Origin: Liriodendron chinense
Taxonomy: Eukaryota > Streptophyta > Magnoliopsida > Magnoliales > Magnoliaceae
Direction of reading: 5' to 3'
NCBI GenBank assembly: GCA_003013855.2
Contig: ML058508.1
Span: 1 to 64,000 of the forward strand
Length of the DNA: 64,000 bases
Part shown: piece by piece, positions 43,426-53,892 of the stretch
How positions within the stretch are numbered: position 1 is the first letter of the stretch
Layout: each line of letters begins with the position of its first letter
Made by a program: the position numbers and the translations under genes
Notes under the pieces: generated by a model
Told to the model about the DNA's origin: nothing
Databases searched by the model: none
The model's input: only the letters and a program-made list of their open reading frames with translations

Positions 43426-44493
43426 ATGTCTAACCGAGATGAGAGTACCACCAACCGTCAACCATTCTTTGACGGGTCCAACTATGCCTATTGGAAGGCT
43501 AGAATGAGAATTTTTCTCCAATTCATGGACCGTCCGGTGTGGCTAAGCACATAAAATGGATACACCATGCCCACCGTGCAAGTGGAGGTTGATGAGAAAT
43601 GCATTGTCATTCCCAAAGATGATTCCAAATGGGATGACACAGAGAGAGCACAATACATGGCTATGCCAAAAGCTCTCAATGCGATTTGCTTTGCGGTTTC
43701 CCTGGACGACTGTAAAAGAAGCGTGGGATATACTTGAAGTTACCCACGAGGGAACTAGCACAGTAAGACGCTTGAAGCTTCAGCTCTTAACTACCAAATT
43801 TGAAAACATTAAGATGGAAGAGTCTGAAACTTTCATGGAGTTTTATACTAAATTGTTAGATATTTGCAACTCCATGTTTGTCTTGGGTGATCAGGTTTCG
43901 GATGGTAGGATTTGTAGAAAATACTTAGGTCCCTCCTAGATAGATTTGACTCCAAGATAGTTGCCTTATTGGAGTGTAGAGACATAGATAACATGAAAGT
44001 AGAAGAACTCATAGGTTCCCTACGAACTCATGAACTACACTTTAAGGCCCCCTCTAGGAAGAAAAGCATTGCTCTTAAGTCCTCTCACAAACATAAGAAA
44101 ATTAAGAGTGAGTCGGAGGAAGATAGTGATGATGAGGATGATGAGGAAGAGAAATTGAACAAAAAATTCAAGAGATTCCTCAAATATGATAAAGGGAATA
44201 GCCGTGACAAGAATGGCAAGAAGGGTGAGAAACATAAAGAAAAATCATCCACGCCTTCATCTGTCCGTTGTTACAGTTGCGGTCGTCGTGGCCATATTGC
44301 CCCGGAATGTCCGAATGGGCCTCAACCGAAAGGTAAAAAGGCAATGGCTGCCACTTGGGATGATACGGAGGAGTTCGAATCTGGTGACTCCGCTTGTGAT
44401 GAGAGCCAACATAAAGATCTAGCTCTCTCGGCCTCCACCACAACCCCTCTTCCGGCTTATCTAAGAGGGGATCCCAACTGCTATCCCTTCTAG
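43426..44493 (+). pseudogene. gag: Copia gag (SIRE/Maximus-like), broken
   Basis: The ATG at 43426 opens FFDGSNYAYWKARMRIFLQ, the DUF4219-type N-terminal motif of copia gag. An in-frame TAA lies at 43552-43554. After a frame change near 43690 comes VKEAWDILEVTHEGT and LTTKFENIKMEESETFMEFYTKL (UBN2 domain). After another near 43920 come an acidic linker and the zinc knuckle CYSCGRRGHIAPEC, ending in PNCYPF. The knuckle is intact in all four metal-binding residues (C-C-H-C). The protein would package element RNA, but three breaks make this copy non-functional. Confidence 0.9.
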
Positions 44494-45299
44494 GAGAAGA
44501 AGGAGTTCCCAACCCCTTATCTCATGTTACATTTTATGAGGGTGTTGAGGAAATTAGTTACCCTTAGGCTTATCAATCTCAACATAGTTAGTAAGGGTAG
44601 CTAGAAATGCTTTAATAGGAAAATCTAAGGATTTCAGCCTCATTTCTGTGTGTATGGGCAAATCAGAGGATTCAAGCCTCTTGAGCCCAAATCTGGTAGT
44701 TTAGCTCTACTTTAAATATGTATATTTGCTTGCTATACTATCACCATGCTTAGATTACTAATCTTGCTGAATTACATGCTTCATTGTATGCTAATCTTTG
44801 CTTAGTATTGGTCTTGATATACCATTAGGGGAGGTTGGTTGATTGGGTTATAAGCCCTTTGTGCTTATTTTGAAAATGTATATCTTTGACCAATGTTGCA
44901 TAATTAACTATGCTTAGATAGTTACATTTTCTTGTTAATCATGTTCCTTAGTATGCTCCATGTTTTTATGAATCATGCACCCTATACTCTCCTTGTTAGC
45001 ATGTGCTTATAGTTATAACTGCGACATACTATCGACTCTTACCTTAACCTTATTGATATATCATTAAGGGGGAGAGAATAGTTTGTCAATTGCTAACAAA
45101 AAGGGGGAGAAAGCTCAAATCCCACCAAAACTAGTTTGCTATGTTTTGTGATGCAGGGATTGATAGGTTATGGGGGAGCAAAATGAAGAGGTGCAGCTTA
45201 GATTAGGCATGTCAAGAGTCTTGTATTTAATTCATTATAAATGTAATATCTTGAACATGTATTTTGTTTTGGTAGGTTAGGTTTTTGTAAGTAATTGAC
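44494..45299 (+). other. Copia interior between gag and PPT, no pol gene
   Basis: About 800 bases, A/T-rich, with scattered AAGGGGGAGA words (45065, 45105, 45173, 45300) resembling repeated polypurine tracts. No protease, integrase or RT motif is found in any frame. Confidence 0.75.
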
Positions 45300-45311
45300 A
45301 AAGGGGGAGAT
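45300..45311 (+). other. Polypurine tract of the copia element
   Basis: AAAGGGGGAGAT immediately before TGTTAGTAC, the classic SIRE-type PPT/LTR border. Confidence 0.92.
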
Positions 45312-47232
45312 TGTTAGTACACTTTTCTGTGGCATACTAGTGCAGCTTGTTTGTCAATCACTTACGTCAGTGAGTCTAGTGTCGGTTGAGCCTAATGAAG
45401 ACAAAGACTGGAGACTCAAGTGACCCCGCTGCATCAAGGAAGAAGATACAGGTAAAAGAGATGCCTTGATGTGCCTTAACCTTAACTAAAACCCAACCCT
45501 TTACCTCTTTGATGACCTTGACCATGATAGGAAAACCTTTAGTCATCATAGATTGGCCTTAGGTTCACCAAAAGACCATCCATACCTTGGCCAATGTGAG
45601 CGGGTTGAGAATAGATGGGTTAGCAATCAAACAAGCTGAACCCAAGCCTGACCGACCGGTCGGCTGGACTGGTCTGACCGGTCGGACAGGCCTTCGGACC
45701 CAACAGCAAGCTCGCTATGTTGTTCAGGCTAAGGACCGACTGGTCTTGACCGGTCGGCTGGGATGGTCCGACCGGTCTTAGCCGGTCGAGCAGACCATTC
45801 CCCTTTCACAGCAGCCCCTGTCCACTTTTCTAGTTGTGGCCGACCGGTCGTGGACCCCTGCCCGACCGGTCACGACCGGTTGGCACTAGCCGTTTTATGC
45901 CCGTTTTAGATCCGTTGCACCTTCTTTTATAAAAGGGCTTGGGTTGTTTTGAGGGGCAAGGAGAGGGATTTCGAGAGGAGTGAAGCCACCATTGTTGGAG
46001 ACCATTTGAGGCTCATTCCCAACCTATGCAAGAATCTTCCTTGTGCTTTAACACAAGATTAGAGCATTCCAAGCTCATGAAGAAGATGGCCTTCATCTCC
46101 TCTTGATCTAGAGTTAGGAACCTTCTTGATTGGCATATCTTTGTCCAAAACTCTAAGATGAGATCGTTGTAGGAGAGAACCTCTAGGCAACCCATTCCCA
46201 TTAATCGTAGAGTTCTCAAACATACCCTCCTATCACCTTGGGCATCTTAAAGGCATCACATGCAAGGTGTTTGATCAAGTGTGGCTAAGGCATTGGCGAC
46301 GCAACGGCAACACGATCGTGGGAGCAAGGGAAGCTGATTGAAGCACGCGAGAGAGGAGATCAAGCAACCCAGACCGGCGTTAAACAAGGGGCTCATCCGA
46401 CAAGTAAGGTTGTTCTTTTGAGAGTCCATTTAGAGTTTGTTTGTCAAACTCGAACTAGGGACGTTAGCCGTTCCTTGGCTCGTTAGCGGGGCCTAAACTA
46501 AGTCTCCAAGGGGGAGCCTCCGACACGGGAGTGAACGTGCGTCGGGTTGAGAGTTAGCCTATGTCCAAAACTCCGTTCGGGTTGAGAGTTAGCCCTTTGG
46601 CCAAAACTCCGGTTATGGTTGAGAGGTGAACCGGTAAAACCTCCGTGTAAAGGTTGAGAGGTGAACCTCATTTAAAACCTCCAATAGTGAATGCTGGTGT
46701 GCTCAAAGGAGTTGAGTACTTGAACCGGGAGTGGAGTAGACCCAAAGTCGAACCACTATACATGCTTGTGTTTGTGATTGATTTGAGCACATTGATATCT
46801 TAGCATTTGAGTTTAATTGTTTATTTATGAATGCTTGATAGGAATGTTTGCTAGGCACTAGATTGGCACATCCACACACAAGATGTACTTTCACTAGGTG
46901 TGTAGACTTGAGCTCATTGATCCATTCTCATAAGTCTACATAGGTTGCATAGGTTAGGAGCGTGATTAGTTAAATCATTTATTTACCTATGCATGCTTAG
47001 ACTAGGATTGTTTATTACTTAACCATATGCTAGTCTTGTGATTGGACCCACTTAGGCTTGGAAAGCCGAAGTGTTCTTACTTAATTTAATTTGTTGAATT
47101 GTGTAAGTAGGCGAAAAGAAATTCAAAAAAAGGTCCTAATCACCCCCTCCTATAGGTTTAGCCATAATTCTAGTTACTCTTTAAGCTTCCGCACATACGT
47201 AGGTGTCATGTTAGACTACCTATGTACTTTCA
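45312..47232 (+). repeat. Copia 3' LTR (1921 bp)
   Basis: TGTTAGTACAC...GTACTTTCA. It contains partial and complete CCGACCGGTC palindromes at about 45652, 45675, 45737, 45769, 45841 and 45862, followed by a TATA box TTTTATAAAAGGG at 45925-45937. It is homologous to the solo LTR at 2408-4342, so at least two insertions of this family are in the window. Confidence 0.93.
45925..45937 (+). promoter_or_regulatory. TATA box of the copia 3' LTR
   Basis: TTTTATAAAAGGG, about 60 bases after the last GACCGGT palindrome. Confidence 0.7.
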
Positions 47233-47943
47233 TAACAATGGTTTGAAGTTTAAATAAAGTTTAAGTAGTTTTTCTTAATCTTATGATGGATCATGGATGT
47301 TTAGAAGAATTGCTTGAGTTCTTAACTGTTTTGAGTTATTCTAGACCTGTATGATCCGAGGAATTGGATTCAATACTCTCTAGACATATGATCCTCATGT
47401 GGGAACTTCATGCCAAAGGTATATTTTTCTGGAACTTCTGAATTATGTAAGACTGTGTATGTGATTTGAATCAGGTTCAAATCATGATCTAGTTATATCT
47501 TAGAACATGATTTCATGATGATTATGGTTGTAATCTTAGCCTATTGGAATTAGGATTGACCTATGCAATTGAGTGTACTCAAATCCTAGCTTAAATTGAG
47601 AGAATCATGTGTATGACAGACTGTTTGTTTTAACTTCTCTATCATCCGACTAGATAGAACTTAATTTCGATTCTAGTTGAGAAAGTGAGAAACCATAGCG
47701 AATTAAGCATCAAGGATTGCTACAAGTGGATCCTTGAACCCCCAGTGCCTTTTTATTAATTGATTACCTTCAGTTTAGTTCAAAAGTGTTATCTTCATCA
47801 AATTACTAAAATTCTGATAGTTAGCTCTTCAGTAGAAATCATTCGCAGTATTTTGTGATTTCCTACACAAGTCCCTGTGGATCGACCTCGGTCTTACGGA
47901 GATTATTACTACATCGCAGCCTTGCACTTGAGGCGAGCAAACA
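47233..47943 (+). repeat. Element E 5' LTR, 3' part
   Basis: The reverse complement of this matches 17260 to about 17970 and part of 53893-54600. It ends GCGAGCAAACA directly before the PBS. The 5' part of the LTR is missing because the copia element inserted and its left side was later deleted. Confidence 0.88.
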
Positions 47944-47949
47944 AGTTTT

Positions 47950-47967
47950 TGGCGCCGTTGCCGGGGA
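47950..47967 (+). other. Primer-binding site of element E (tRNA-Asp type)
   Basis: TGGCGCCGTTGCCGGGGA, identical to the element B PBS. Confidence 0.95.
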
Positions 47968-48634
47968 CTTTGACAGTTTTAACAGAATTTTTGAAGATAG
48001 TTTCTAATGAAATTTTTAGGAATAGTACTAACTTAGTTTGTTTCATTTTGATTTTTTTCTTTTGCAGGGATTTTAGGAAGTTGAAGAAGAAGCTAGGGGT
48101 CTTAAGTTCTCAAATCTGGTTTTATCTTTCTAACCTTACTCTTCTTCTTCCCCCTATTCATTCATATCATATTCATCTCTTGTAGAGTAGTTGGAGACTC
48201 CTTTTTGGATCTCTGATAGGTTGGCCTTGTGCTGCCTTGATTTCTATTGGTCGGCACTGCCATCTTGGATCACCTTATTCTCAGAGATTTCTCTTCTCAA
48301 TCTTATTCCTCTTCCTTCTTTTTCTACACTTTTCTTAAAAGAATAAAAAAGTGAGTGGGGAGTTCTCTGAACCCCTATTGACCAGGAGAAATCGGTCTCT
48401 ATCCTTGCTTCTGGCTCAGCCATTGCAAGAACCATGTGCTTCGGTCTTAGAGAGAAGTAAAGGAAGGAAGGACGAATTCTTCTTTCTTTCGTGTTTCATT
48501 CTTTTAGGATTTGCATGCCACATTGGGCTCGGGATTCTAATAACCGACTCATTCGTGAATGGGGAATAGTTGAAGGAATTGATAGAGAGCTAGGGGCTAA
48601 GAGACATTTAAATTCTCCAATTTTGTCTAAAAGT
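47968..48634 (+). other. Element E leader, no gene
   Basis: Untranslated leader between PBS and gag, homologous to 53141-53578 and, near its end, to 57902-58115. It includes pyrimidine-rich stretches near 48120 and 48300. Confidence 0.75.
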
Positions 48635-50290
48635 ATGGCTGCAAATCAACCCAACCCTATGGCCAATCAAAATCTGGGCCAAAACCAAACCGAAACGGGA
48701 GAGAATGTGGTTGAGAATGTTCCCCGACCCAGAACATTACGTGATTACTTGCAACCAGCAAGAGTGAGCACTCCCTCATCCATAGTTTTTTAACAAAATG
48801 CAGGGGACGTAGATTTGAAATTGGGAGTAATCCAACTCCTCCCCAGTTTCCATGGACTAGACAGTGAAGGTGCCTACCAACACCTTAAGGAGTTTGATGA
48901 GGTGATAGCCACCATGCACTTTGCAAATGTAACCGATGATGTGGTGAGACTTGAATTATTTCCTTTTAACCTTAAAGAGAAAGCTAAAGGTTGGCTTCAT
49001 GCATTAAGGCTAAGGCCAAGATCAATTGGCACATGGACTGAGATGTCTAGGGAGTTCATTAAAAAGTTCTTTCCTACTCACAAAACGAACATGTTGAGGT
49101 GCCTTATCATGAATTTTGCCCAAAAGGAGGATGAGACCTTCTAACAATGTTGGGAGAGGTTTAAGGACTTATTAAATGCATGCCCACATCATGGCTACGA
49201 AATTTGGCTGGTTATAAGCTTTTTCTATGAAGGACTGACTTCACCCATGTGCCAATTCATAGAAATGATGTGTAATGGAGAATTAATGAATAAGGAAGCC
49301 GAGGAAGCATGGGACTATTTGGATGAATTGGCTGAGAATGCACAGTCTTGGGATACATCTAGACCAACAAATTCCAAGACTAGCCAACAAAAGGAAAAAT
49401 GAAGAATTTATGTTCTCTCAGAAGAGGATAATATAAGTGCACGTGTGGCTAGCCTCACAAGAAAAGTCGAGGCCATGGAATTTAAGAAAGGAGAAACGAT
49501 CAACTCAAAAGACGTTGAAACTGTTTGTGGAATTTGTGTAGGAAATCAACATGCTACACAAGATTTCCCACAATTTCAGCATTCCAAGATATCTTACAAG
49601 AACAATCAAATGCCATAAACAGTTATCAACGGCCATTTAGTGCTCCAAACTCAAACACGTATAATTCTAGTTGGAAGAACCATCCCAACTTCAGTTGGAG
49701 GAATGGACCCACTGCGAATGCAAACAATGCTCCTCAAGTTCAACCTTTACTAGGTCCATTCCTAGTCATTACACCAAAAGTTACGTTAGAGGAGATGTTG
49801 GGTGCATTCGTATAGGTTCAAACTGAATATAACAAGACTAATTCTCTAAAAATAGATGGGTTCATGCAAGAGCAATTGAAATTTAATCAAAATTCAACTC
49901 AAGCCATCAATGAGTTGAAAACCTTAATGGCTAAGGTTGAATCTTACCTCAGTGTTAGGGAGAAAGGCACACTTCCTGCCCAACCTCTTCCTAACCCAAG
50001 GACCCAATTTGAGATACAAGACGCAAGCTCATCCTCCCAACATACGGAGCATGTTCAAGCTATCACCATTTTGAGAAGTGGGAAAATAGTCGATAAATCT
50101 AATCTGGTGAAGGCCCCAAAGCCTAATGATCCGAAAAATTTCAAAGAGGATGATAGCTCGAACAACACTCCACAAGAGAAAGAACCAGAAAGGCAATACA
50201 AGCCGGTTGCCCCGTTTCCCCAAAGGTTGTTTTCACCCAATCCTTTACACAAAAACCTGAAAATTTTAGAGGTTTTTAAGTAGGTGAAGA
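48635..50290 (+). pseudogene. gag: Element E gag, broken
   Basis: The most likely start is the ATG at 48635 (MAANQPNPM), which has a counterpart in the inverted copy at about 58114. The capsid-like Retrotrans_gag region reads LKLGVIQLLPSFHGLDSEGAYQHLKEFDEVI, LFPFNLKEKAKGWLHAL, FFPTHKTNML and QCWERFKDLLNACPHHG. In-frame stops are at 48791-48793, 49142-49144 and 49400-49402. The zinc knuckle CGICVGNQHATQDF has lost its last cysteine. The C-terminal part continues to LKILEVFK with a stop at about 50281. Confidence 0.88.
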
Positions 50291-50411
50291 TCAACATCCC
50301 GTTGTTGGATGCCATAAAGCAAATACCATCCTATGCCAAATTTCTAAAGGAATTGTGTACAGTCAAAAGGAAACACAATGTTCACAACAAAATACTTTTG
50401 ACTGAGAGAAT

Positions 50412-51299
50412 TTGATTGCTATTATCAAACAAGAGGTGCCCCAAAAATACAAGGATCCGGGTAGTCCAACCATCTCATGCATCATAGGAGACTACCGGAT
50501 TAAACAAGCCTTACTTGATTTAGGGGCAAGTGTTACCCTCATTCCATGCTCAGTTTATGAACAACTTGGGTTAGGTGAATTGAAATCCACCAAAACCACA
50601 CTCCAACTTGCTGATAGATCAATTCGTATACCGAGAGGAGTGATTGAGGATGTCTTAGTCCAAGTAGATAAATTCTACTACCCAGTAGACTTTATTATCT
50701 TGGATACACATCCCGTGATAGGCACCGGTGCTCAAATTCCCGTTATACTTAGCCACCCTTTTCTAGCTACTTCAAATGTGATTATCAATTGTAGAAACGG
50801 GCTTGTACAAATGTCCTTTGGAAATATGACTCTTGAGCTGAATATATTTGATTTATGCAAACAACCACGGGAAGTTGATGATGAGATCCACGAGATAAAT
50901 TTGATTGAATCATTCGTGGAGGATACATTCCCCTTGACATTATATTTCGACCCTTTGGAGGCATGTTTGGCCCACTCTCATGAGATAAATGATGACACAA
51001 TACGAGAGATGGATGCCATTTTAGATGTGATGACGGCACTTGGTAACAAAAGATGGAGGGCACTATTTGAACCTTTACCCTTAAACGAGAACAAGCCCCT
51101 CCCATCCAATATCAAGGCACCAACGCTCGACCTAAGACCATTACCAAGTGATTTGAAATATGTATATTTAGGTCGAGGAGAGACATATCGGGTGGTGATT
51201 TCTTCCCACTTGGATGAAGAACAAGAGAGTAGGCTAATAGCCACTCTAAGAGAGCATAAGAGTGCCATTGGATGGTCGATTGTGGTCTTAAAGGCATAG
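50412..51299 (+). CDS. pol: Element E protease region (295 codons open)
   Basis: KYKDPGSPTISCIIGDYRI precedes the active site ALLDLGASVTLIP. Athila proteases have D-L-G-A-S in place of D-T/S-G-A/S. Then come VYEQLGLGELK, an IPVILSHPFLATS block and the spacer leading to RT. The ORF is open for 295 codons, then the frame shifts near 51290 into RT. The domain cuts the gag-pol polyprotein in intact elements. Confidence 0.88.
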   Translation: MIAIIKQEVPQKYKDPGSPTISCIIGDYRIKQALLDLGASVTLIPCSVYEQLGLGELKSTKTTLQLADRSIRIPRGVIEDVLVQVDKFYYPVDFIILDTHPVIGTGAQIPVILSHPFLATSNVIINCRNGLVQMSFGNMTLELNIFDLCKQPREVDDEIHEINLIESFVEDTFPLTLYFDPLEACLAHSHEINDDTIREMDAILDVMTALGNKRWRALFEPLPLNENKPLPSNIKAPTLDLRPLPSDLKYVYLGRGETYRVVISSHLDEEQESRLIATLREHKSAIGWSIVVLKA

Positions 51300-52096
51300 A
51301 CCCACTGACTTGTACTCATCGCATACACCTTGAGGAGAATGCAAAGACATCTAGGCAACCACAAAGACGCCTCAATCCAAATATGAAGGAGGTGCTTAAG
51401 GCCGAGGTGTTGAAACTATTGGATGTGGGTATCATTTATCTAATATCCGATAGTCAATGGGTGAGTCTGACTCAAGTAGTGCCTAAGAAATCCGGAATAA
51501 CCATCGTAGCCAATGCCAATAATGAACTCGTGCCAACCAGAGTCACTACTGGTTGGAGAATGTGCATTGACTACAAGAAGCTAAACACAGTTATGAGGAA
51601 AGACCACTTATCCCTACCATTTGTTGATCAAATTTTAGAAAGGTTGGCGGGTCATTCCCATTTTTTGCTTCCTTGATGGTTATTCAAGGTACAACAAAAA
51701 ATAGAGATCGCCTCAGAGGACCAAGAGAAGACAACATTCACATGTCCATTCGGCACTTTCGCCTATCGAAGGATGCCATTTGGACTATGTAATGCCCCTG
51801 CCACTTTTCAGCATTGTATGCTGAGTATTTTTTCTGACATGGTGGGGACAATTCTCGGAGTCTTCATGGATGATTTCTCTGTATTTGGTTGTAGCTTTGA
51901 TGAGTGCCTTATGCACTTGAAATCTGTGTTGAAAGGATGTGAAGAGAAGAACCTTGTGTTGAATTGGGAGAAATGTCACTTCATGGTTCAAAAGGGAATT
52001 GTGCTTGGTCACATCGTCTCACAAAACGGAATTGAGGTGGATAAGGCTAAAATCGACCTTATCTCTAGCTTTCCATCACCCAAGAGCGTATGAGAT
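51272..52096 (+). pseudogene. pol: Element E reverse transcriptase, broken
   Basis: The sequence HRIHLEENAKTSRQPQRRLNP, SDSQWVSLTQVVPKKSG, GWRMCIDYKKLN, FVDQILERLAGHSHF is followed by a frameshift at about 51670-51680, then MPFGLCNAPATFQ, catalytic FMDDFSVFG (FMDD in place of YVDD, usual for Athila) and GHIVSQNGIEVDKAKI. A TGA lies at 52091-52093. Palm and thumb motifs are present but not in one frame. Confidence 0.9.
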
Positions 52097-52699
52097 GTGC
52101 GATCCTTTTTGGGACACGCCGGATTTTATAGACGGTTCATAATGGATTTCAGTTCACTCTCCCGTTCTTTATGTAACCTACTTCAAAAGGAGAACTCATT
52201 TGAGTGGAATGAAGATTGTCAAAATGCCTTTACCAAACTTAAAGGTATATTGACATGTGCTCCCATAATGCAACCACTTGATTGGAGCCTTCCTTTTGAA
52301 ATTATGTGCGATGCGAGCGACTACGCTATTGGGGCTGTGCTAGGTCAAAGAAAAGAGAAGAAGCCATGTGTTATCTACTACGCAAGTAGAACCTTAAACT
52401 CAGCCCAAGAAAACTACACTACTACAGAAAAAGAACTTTTAGCCTTGGACAAGTTTAGGTCTTACTTGATTGGATCCAAAATCATCATATTCACCGACCA
52501 TGCCGCGCTTAAATACCTTCTCTCCAAGAAGGACGCTAAGCCACATTTGTTAAGATGGATCCTCCTACTCCAAGAATTTGACATAGAAATATATGATAAG
52601 AAAAGAGTAGAAAACGTAGTGGCTGACAATCTCTCTCGACTTGTTCTCACCAATTCCCCTGAGAATACCGCGATCAATGACATGTTCCCTGATGAATAA
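52097..52699 (+). CDS. pol: Element E RNase H domain (200 codons open)
   Basis: RSFLGHAGFYRRFIMDFS (RT connection), then RNase H: EIMCDASDYAIGAVLGQR, VIYYASRTLNSAQENYTTTEKELLAL, SKIIIFTDHAALKYLLSKKDAKPHLLRW. It ends NDMFPDE with a stop at 52697-52699. The sequence continues a few bases into the integrase N-terminus (QLPWY) and then stops abruptly at an LTR start (52731). Integrase is missing. Confidence 0.9.
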   Translation: MRSFLGHAGFYRRFIMDFSSLSRSLCNLLQKENSFEWNEDCQNAFTKLKGILTCAPIMQPLDWSLPFEIMCDASDYAIGAVLGQRKEKKPCVIYYASRTLNSAQENYTTTEKELLALDKFRSYLIGSKIIIFTDHAALKYLLSKKDAKPHLLRWILLLQEFDIEIYDKKRVENVVADNLSRLVLTNSPENTAINDMFPDE

Positions 52700-52730
52700 C
52701 TTTTTAAAGTCTCCCAATTGCCTTGGTATT

Positions 52731-53137
52731 TGTTGAGCTCTTAATTGTGCATATTCTAACCCCAAGTCATCACTCATTATGCAAGGTTTTCATGATTTAA
52801 AGACTAATCTAATGCATGATTTCATGATTGTAGGAATGAGAGGGACTCCGCCCAATCGAAGACTAAAAAGACCTCTTTAAGAGCCTTGGATGAAGACCCA
52901 AGGTGGGCCGAAGAAAGAATGAAGCAGAGAAAGAAGAAAAGAAGAAGGAAATGAAGAAGAGAAGGGCTAGACCGGTCGTGACCGGTCGGCCAGGAGGGCC
53001 ACAACCGGTCGGCCATCTCCCCCTGACCCTCTGGAACTCTCTGGACCAATTGCCAACCCAGATCGACCGGTCTTGACCGGTCGGCCAACAGGCCCTGTGC
53101 ACGCTGGACTGTCACTGAACAGGCTAGACCGGTCGTA
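52731..53137 (+). repeat. Athila LTR fragment, first ~400 bases
   Basis: Starts TGTTGAGCTCTTAATTGTGC, the LTR start, matching the reverse complement of 55352 to about 54950. It carries palindromes near 52970-52990 and 53061-53083 and ends in the middle of another at about 53137. Confidence 0.88.
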
Positions 53138-53140
53138 GGA

Positions 53141-53578
53141 TTGCCGGGGAGTTTGACGGTTTTTCACAAAATTTCTGAAAATAGTATTTATTTAGGATTT
53201 TTAGGATTCTAGTACTAACTTAGTTTATTTTGTTTGATTTTTCTTTTGCAGGGATTTCTAGGAAGCTGAAGAAGACATAAGGATCTCAATTGCCAAATCA
53301 GATTCTATCTTCCTAACCTTACTCTTCTTCTTCTCCTTTTCATTCCTATCATATTCATCTCTTGTAGAGTGGGTGGAGACTCCTTTTTTGGATCTCTGAT
53401 AGGTAGGCCTTGTGCCACCTGGATTCCTATTGGTCGGCTCTGCCGTCTTAGATCACCTTGTACTCAGAGATTTCTCTTTTCACCTTTACTCCTCTTTCTT
53501 CTTTTTCTGCACTTTTCTCAAAAGATTCAAAGAGTAACCCCTATTGACCAGGAGAAATTGGTCTATATCCTTGCTTCT
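53141..53578 (+). other. Second Athila leader fragment fused to the LTR piece
   Basis: Begins within the PBS (TTGCCGGGGAGTTTGACGG, lacking TGGCGCCG) and matches 47958 to about 48410. It is fused at about 53578 to protease-region sequence. Confidence 0.82.
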
Positions 53579-53892
53579 TTGGAAATATGACTCTTGAGTT
53601 GAATATATTTGATTTATGCAAACAATCATGGGAGGTTAATTATGAGATCTACGAGATAAATATGATTGAATCATTTGTGGAAGATACACTCCCCTTGTCA
53701 TTATATTCCAACCCTTTGGAGGCATGTGTGGCCCACTCTCATGAGATAAATGATAACACAATACGAGAGATGGATGCCATATTAAATGTGATGCCGGTAC
53801 TTGATAACAAAAGATGGAGGGCCCTATTTGAGCCTTTACCCGTAAACGAGAACAAGCCCCTTCCATCCAACATTAACGCATCAACACTCGAC
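53579..53892 (+). pseudogene. pol: Protease-region fragment between two LTRs
   Basis: MTLELNIFDLCKQ...NEINMIESFVEDT...RWRALFEPLP matches 50824-51135 of element E. It begins and ends at deletion junctions, the right one being the first base of the element F LTR (53893). It contains no active site. Confidence 0.85.

Larger units (their letters stand above)
41562..47232 (+). mobile_element. Gag-only SIRE/Maximus-like copia retrotransposon, 5' LTR truncated
   Basis: 5' LTR 41562-43351 (about the first 150 bases are missing), PBS, broken gag, about 800 non-coding bases, polypurine tract, 3' LTR 45312-47232. There is no protease, integrase or RT, so it is non-autonomous. The 3' flank (TAACAATGGTTTGAAG) continues an Athila LTR, which shows the insertion target. 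The left junction is a deletion against CACTA-flank sequence, so no target duplication survives. Confidence 0.88.
47233..53892 (+). mobile_element. Element E: rearranged Athila-type retrotransposon, plus strand
   Basis: LTR 3' part (47233-47943), PBS, leader, gag, protease, RT and RNase H (to 52699), then a direct jump to an LTR start (52731-53137), then leader (53141-53578) and a protease fragment (53579-53892). Integrase and the 3' interior are absent. The composite order shows several internal deletions or template switches between copies. Confidence 0.8.
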
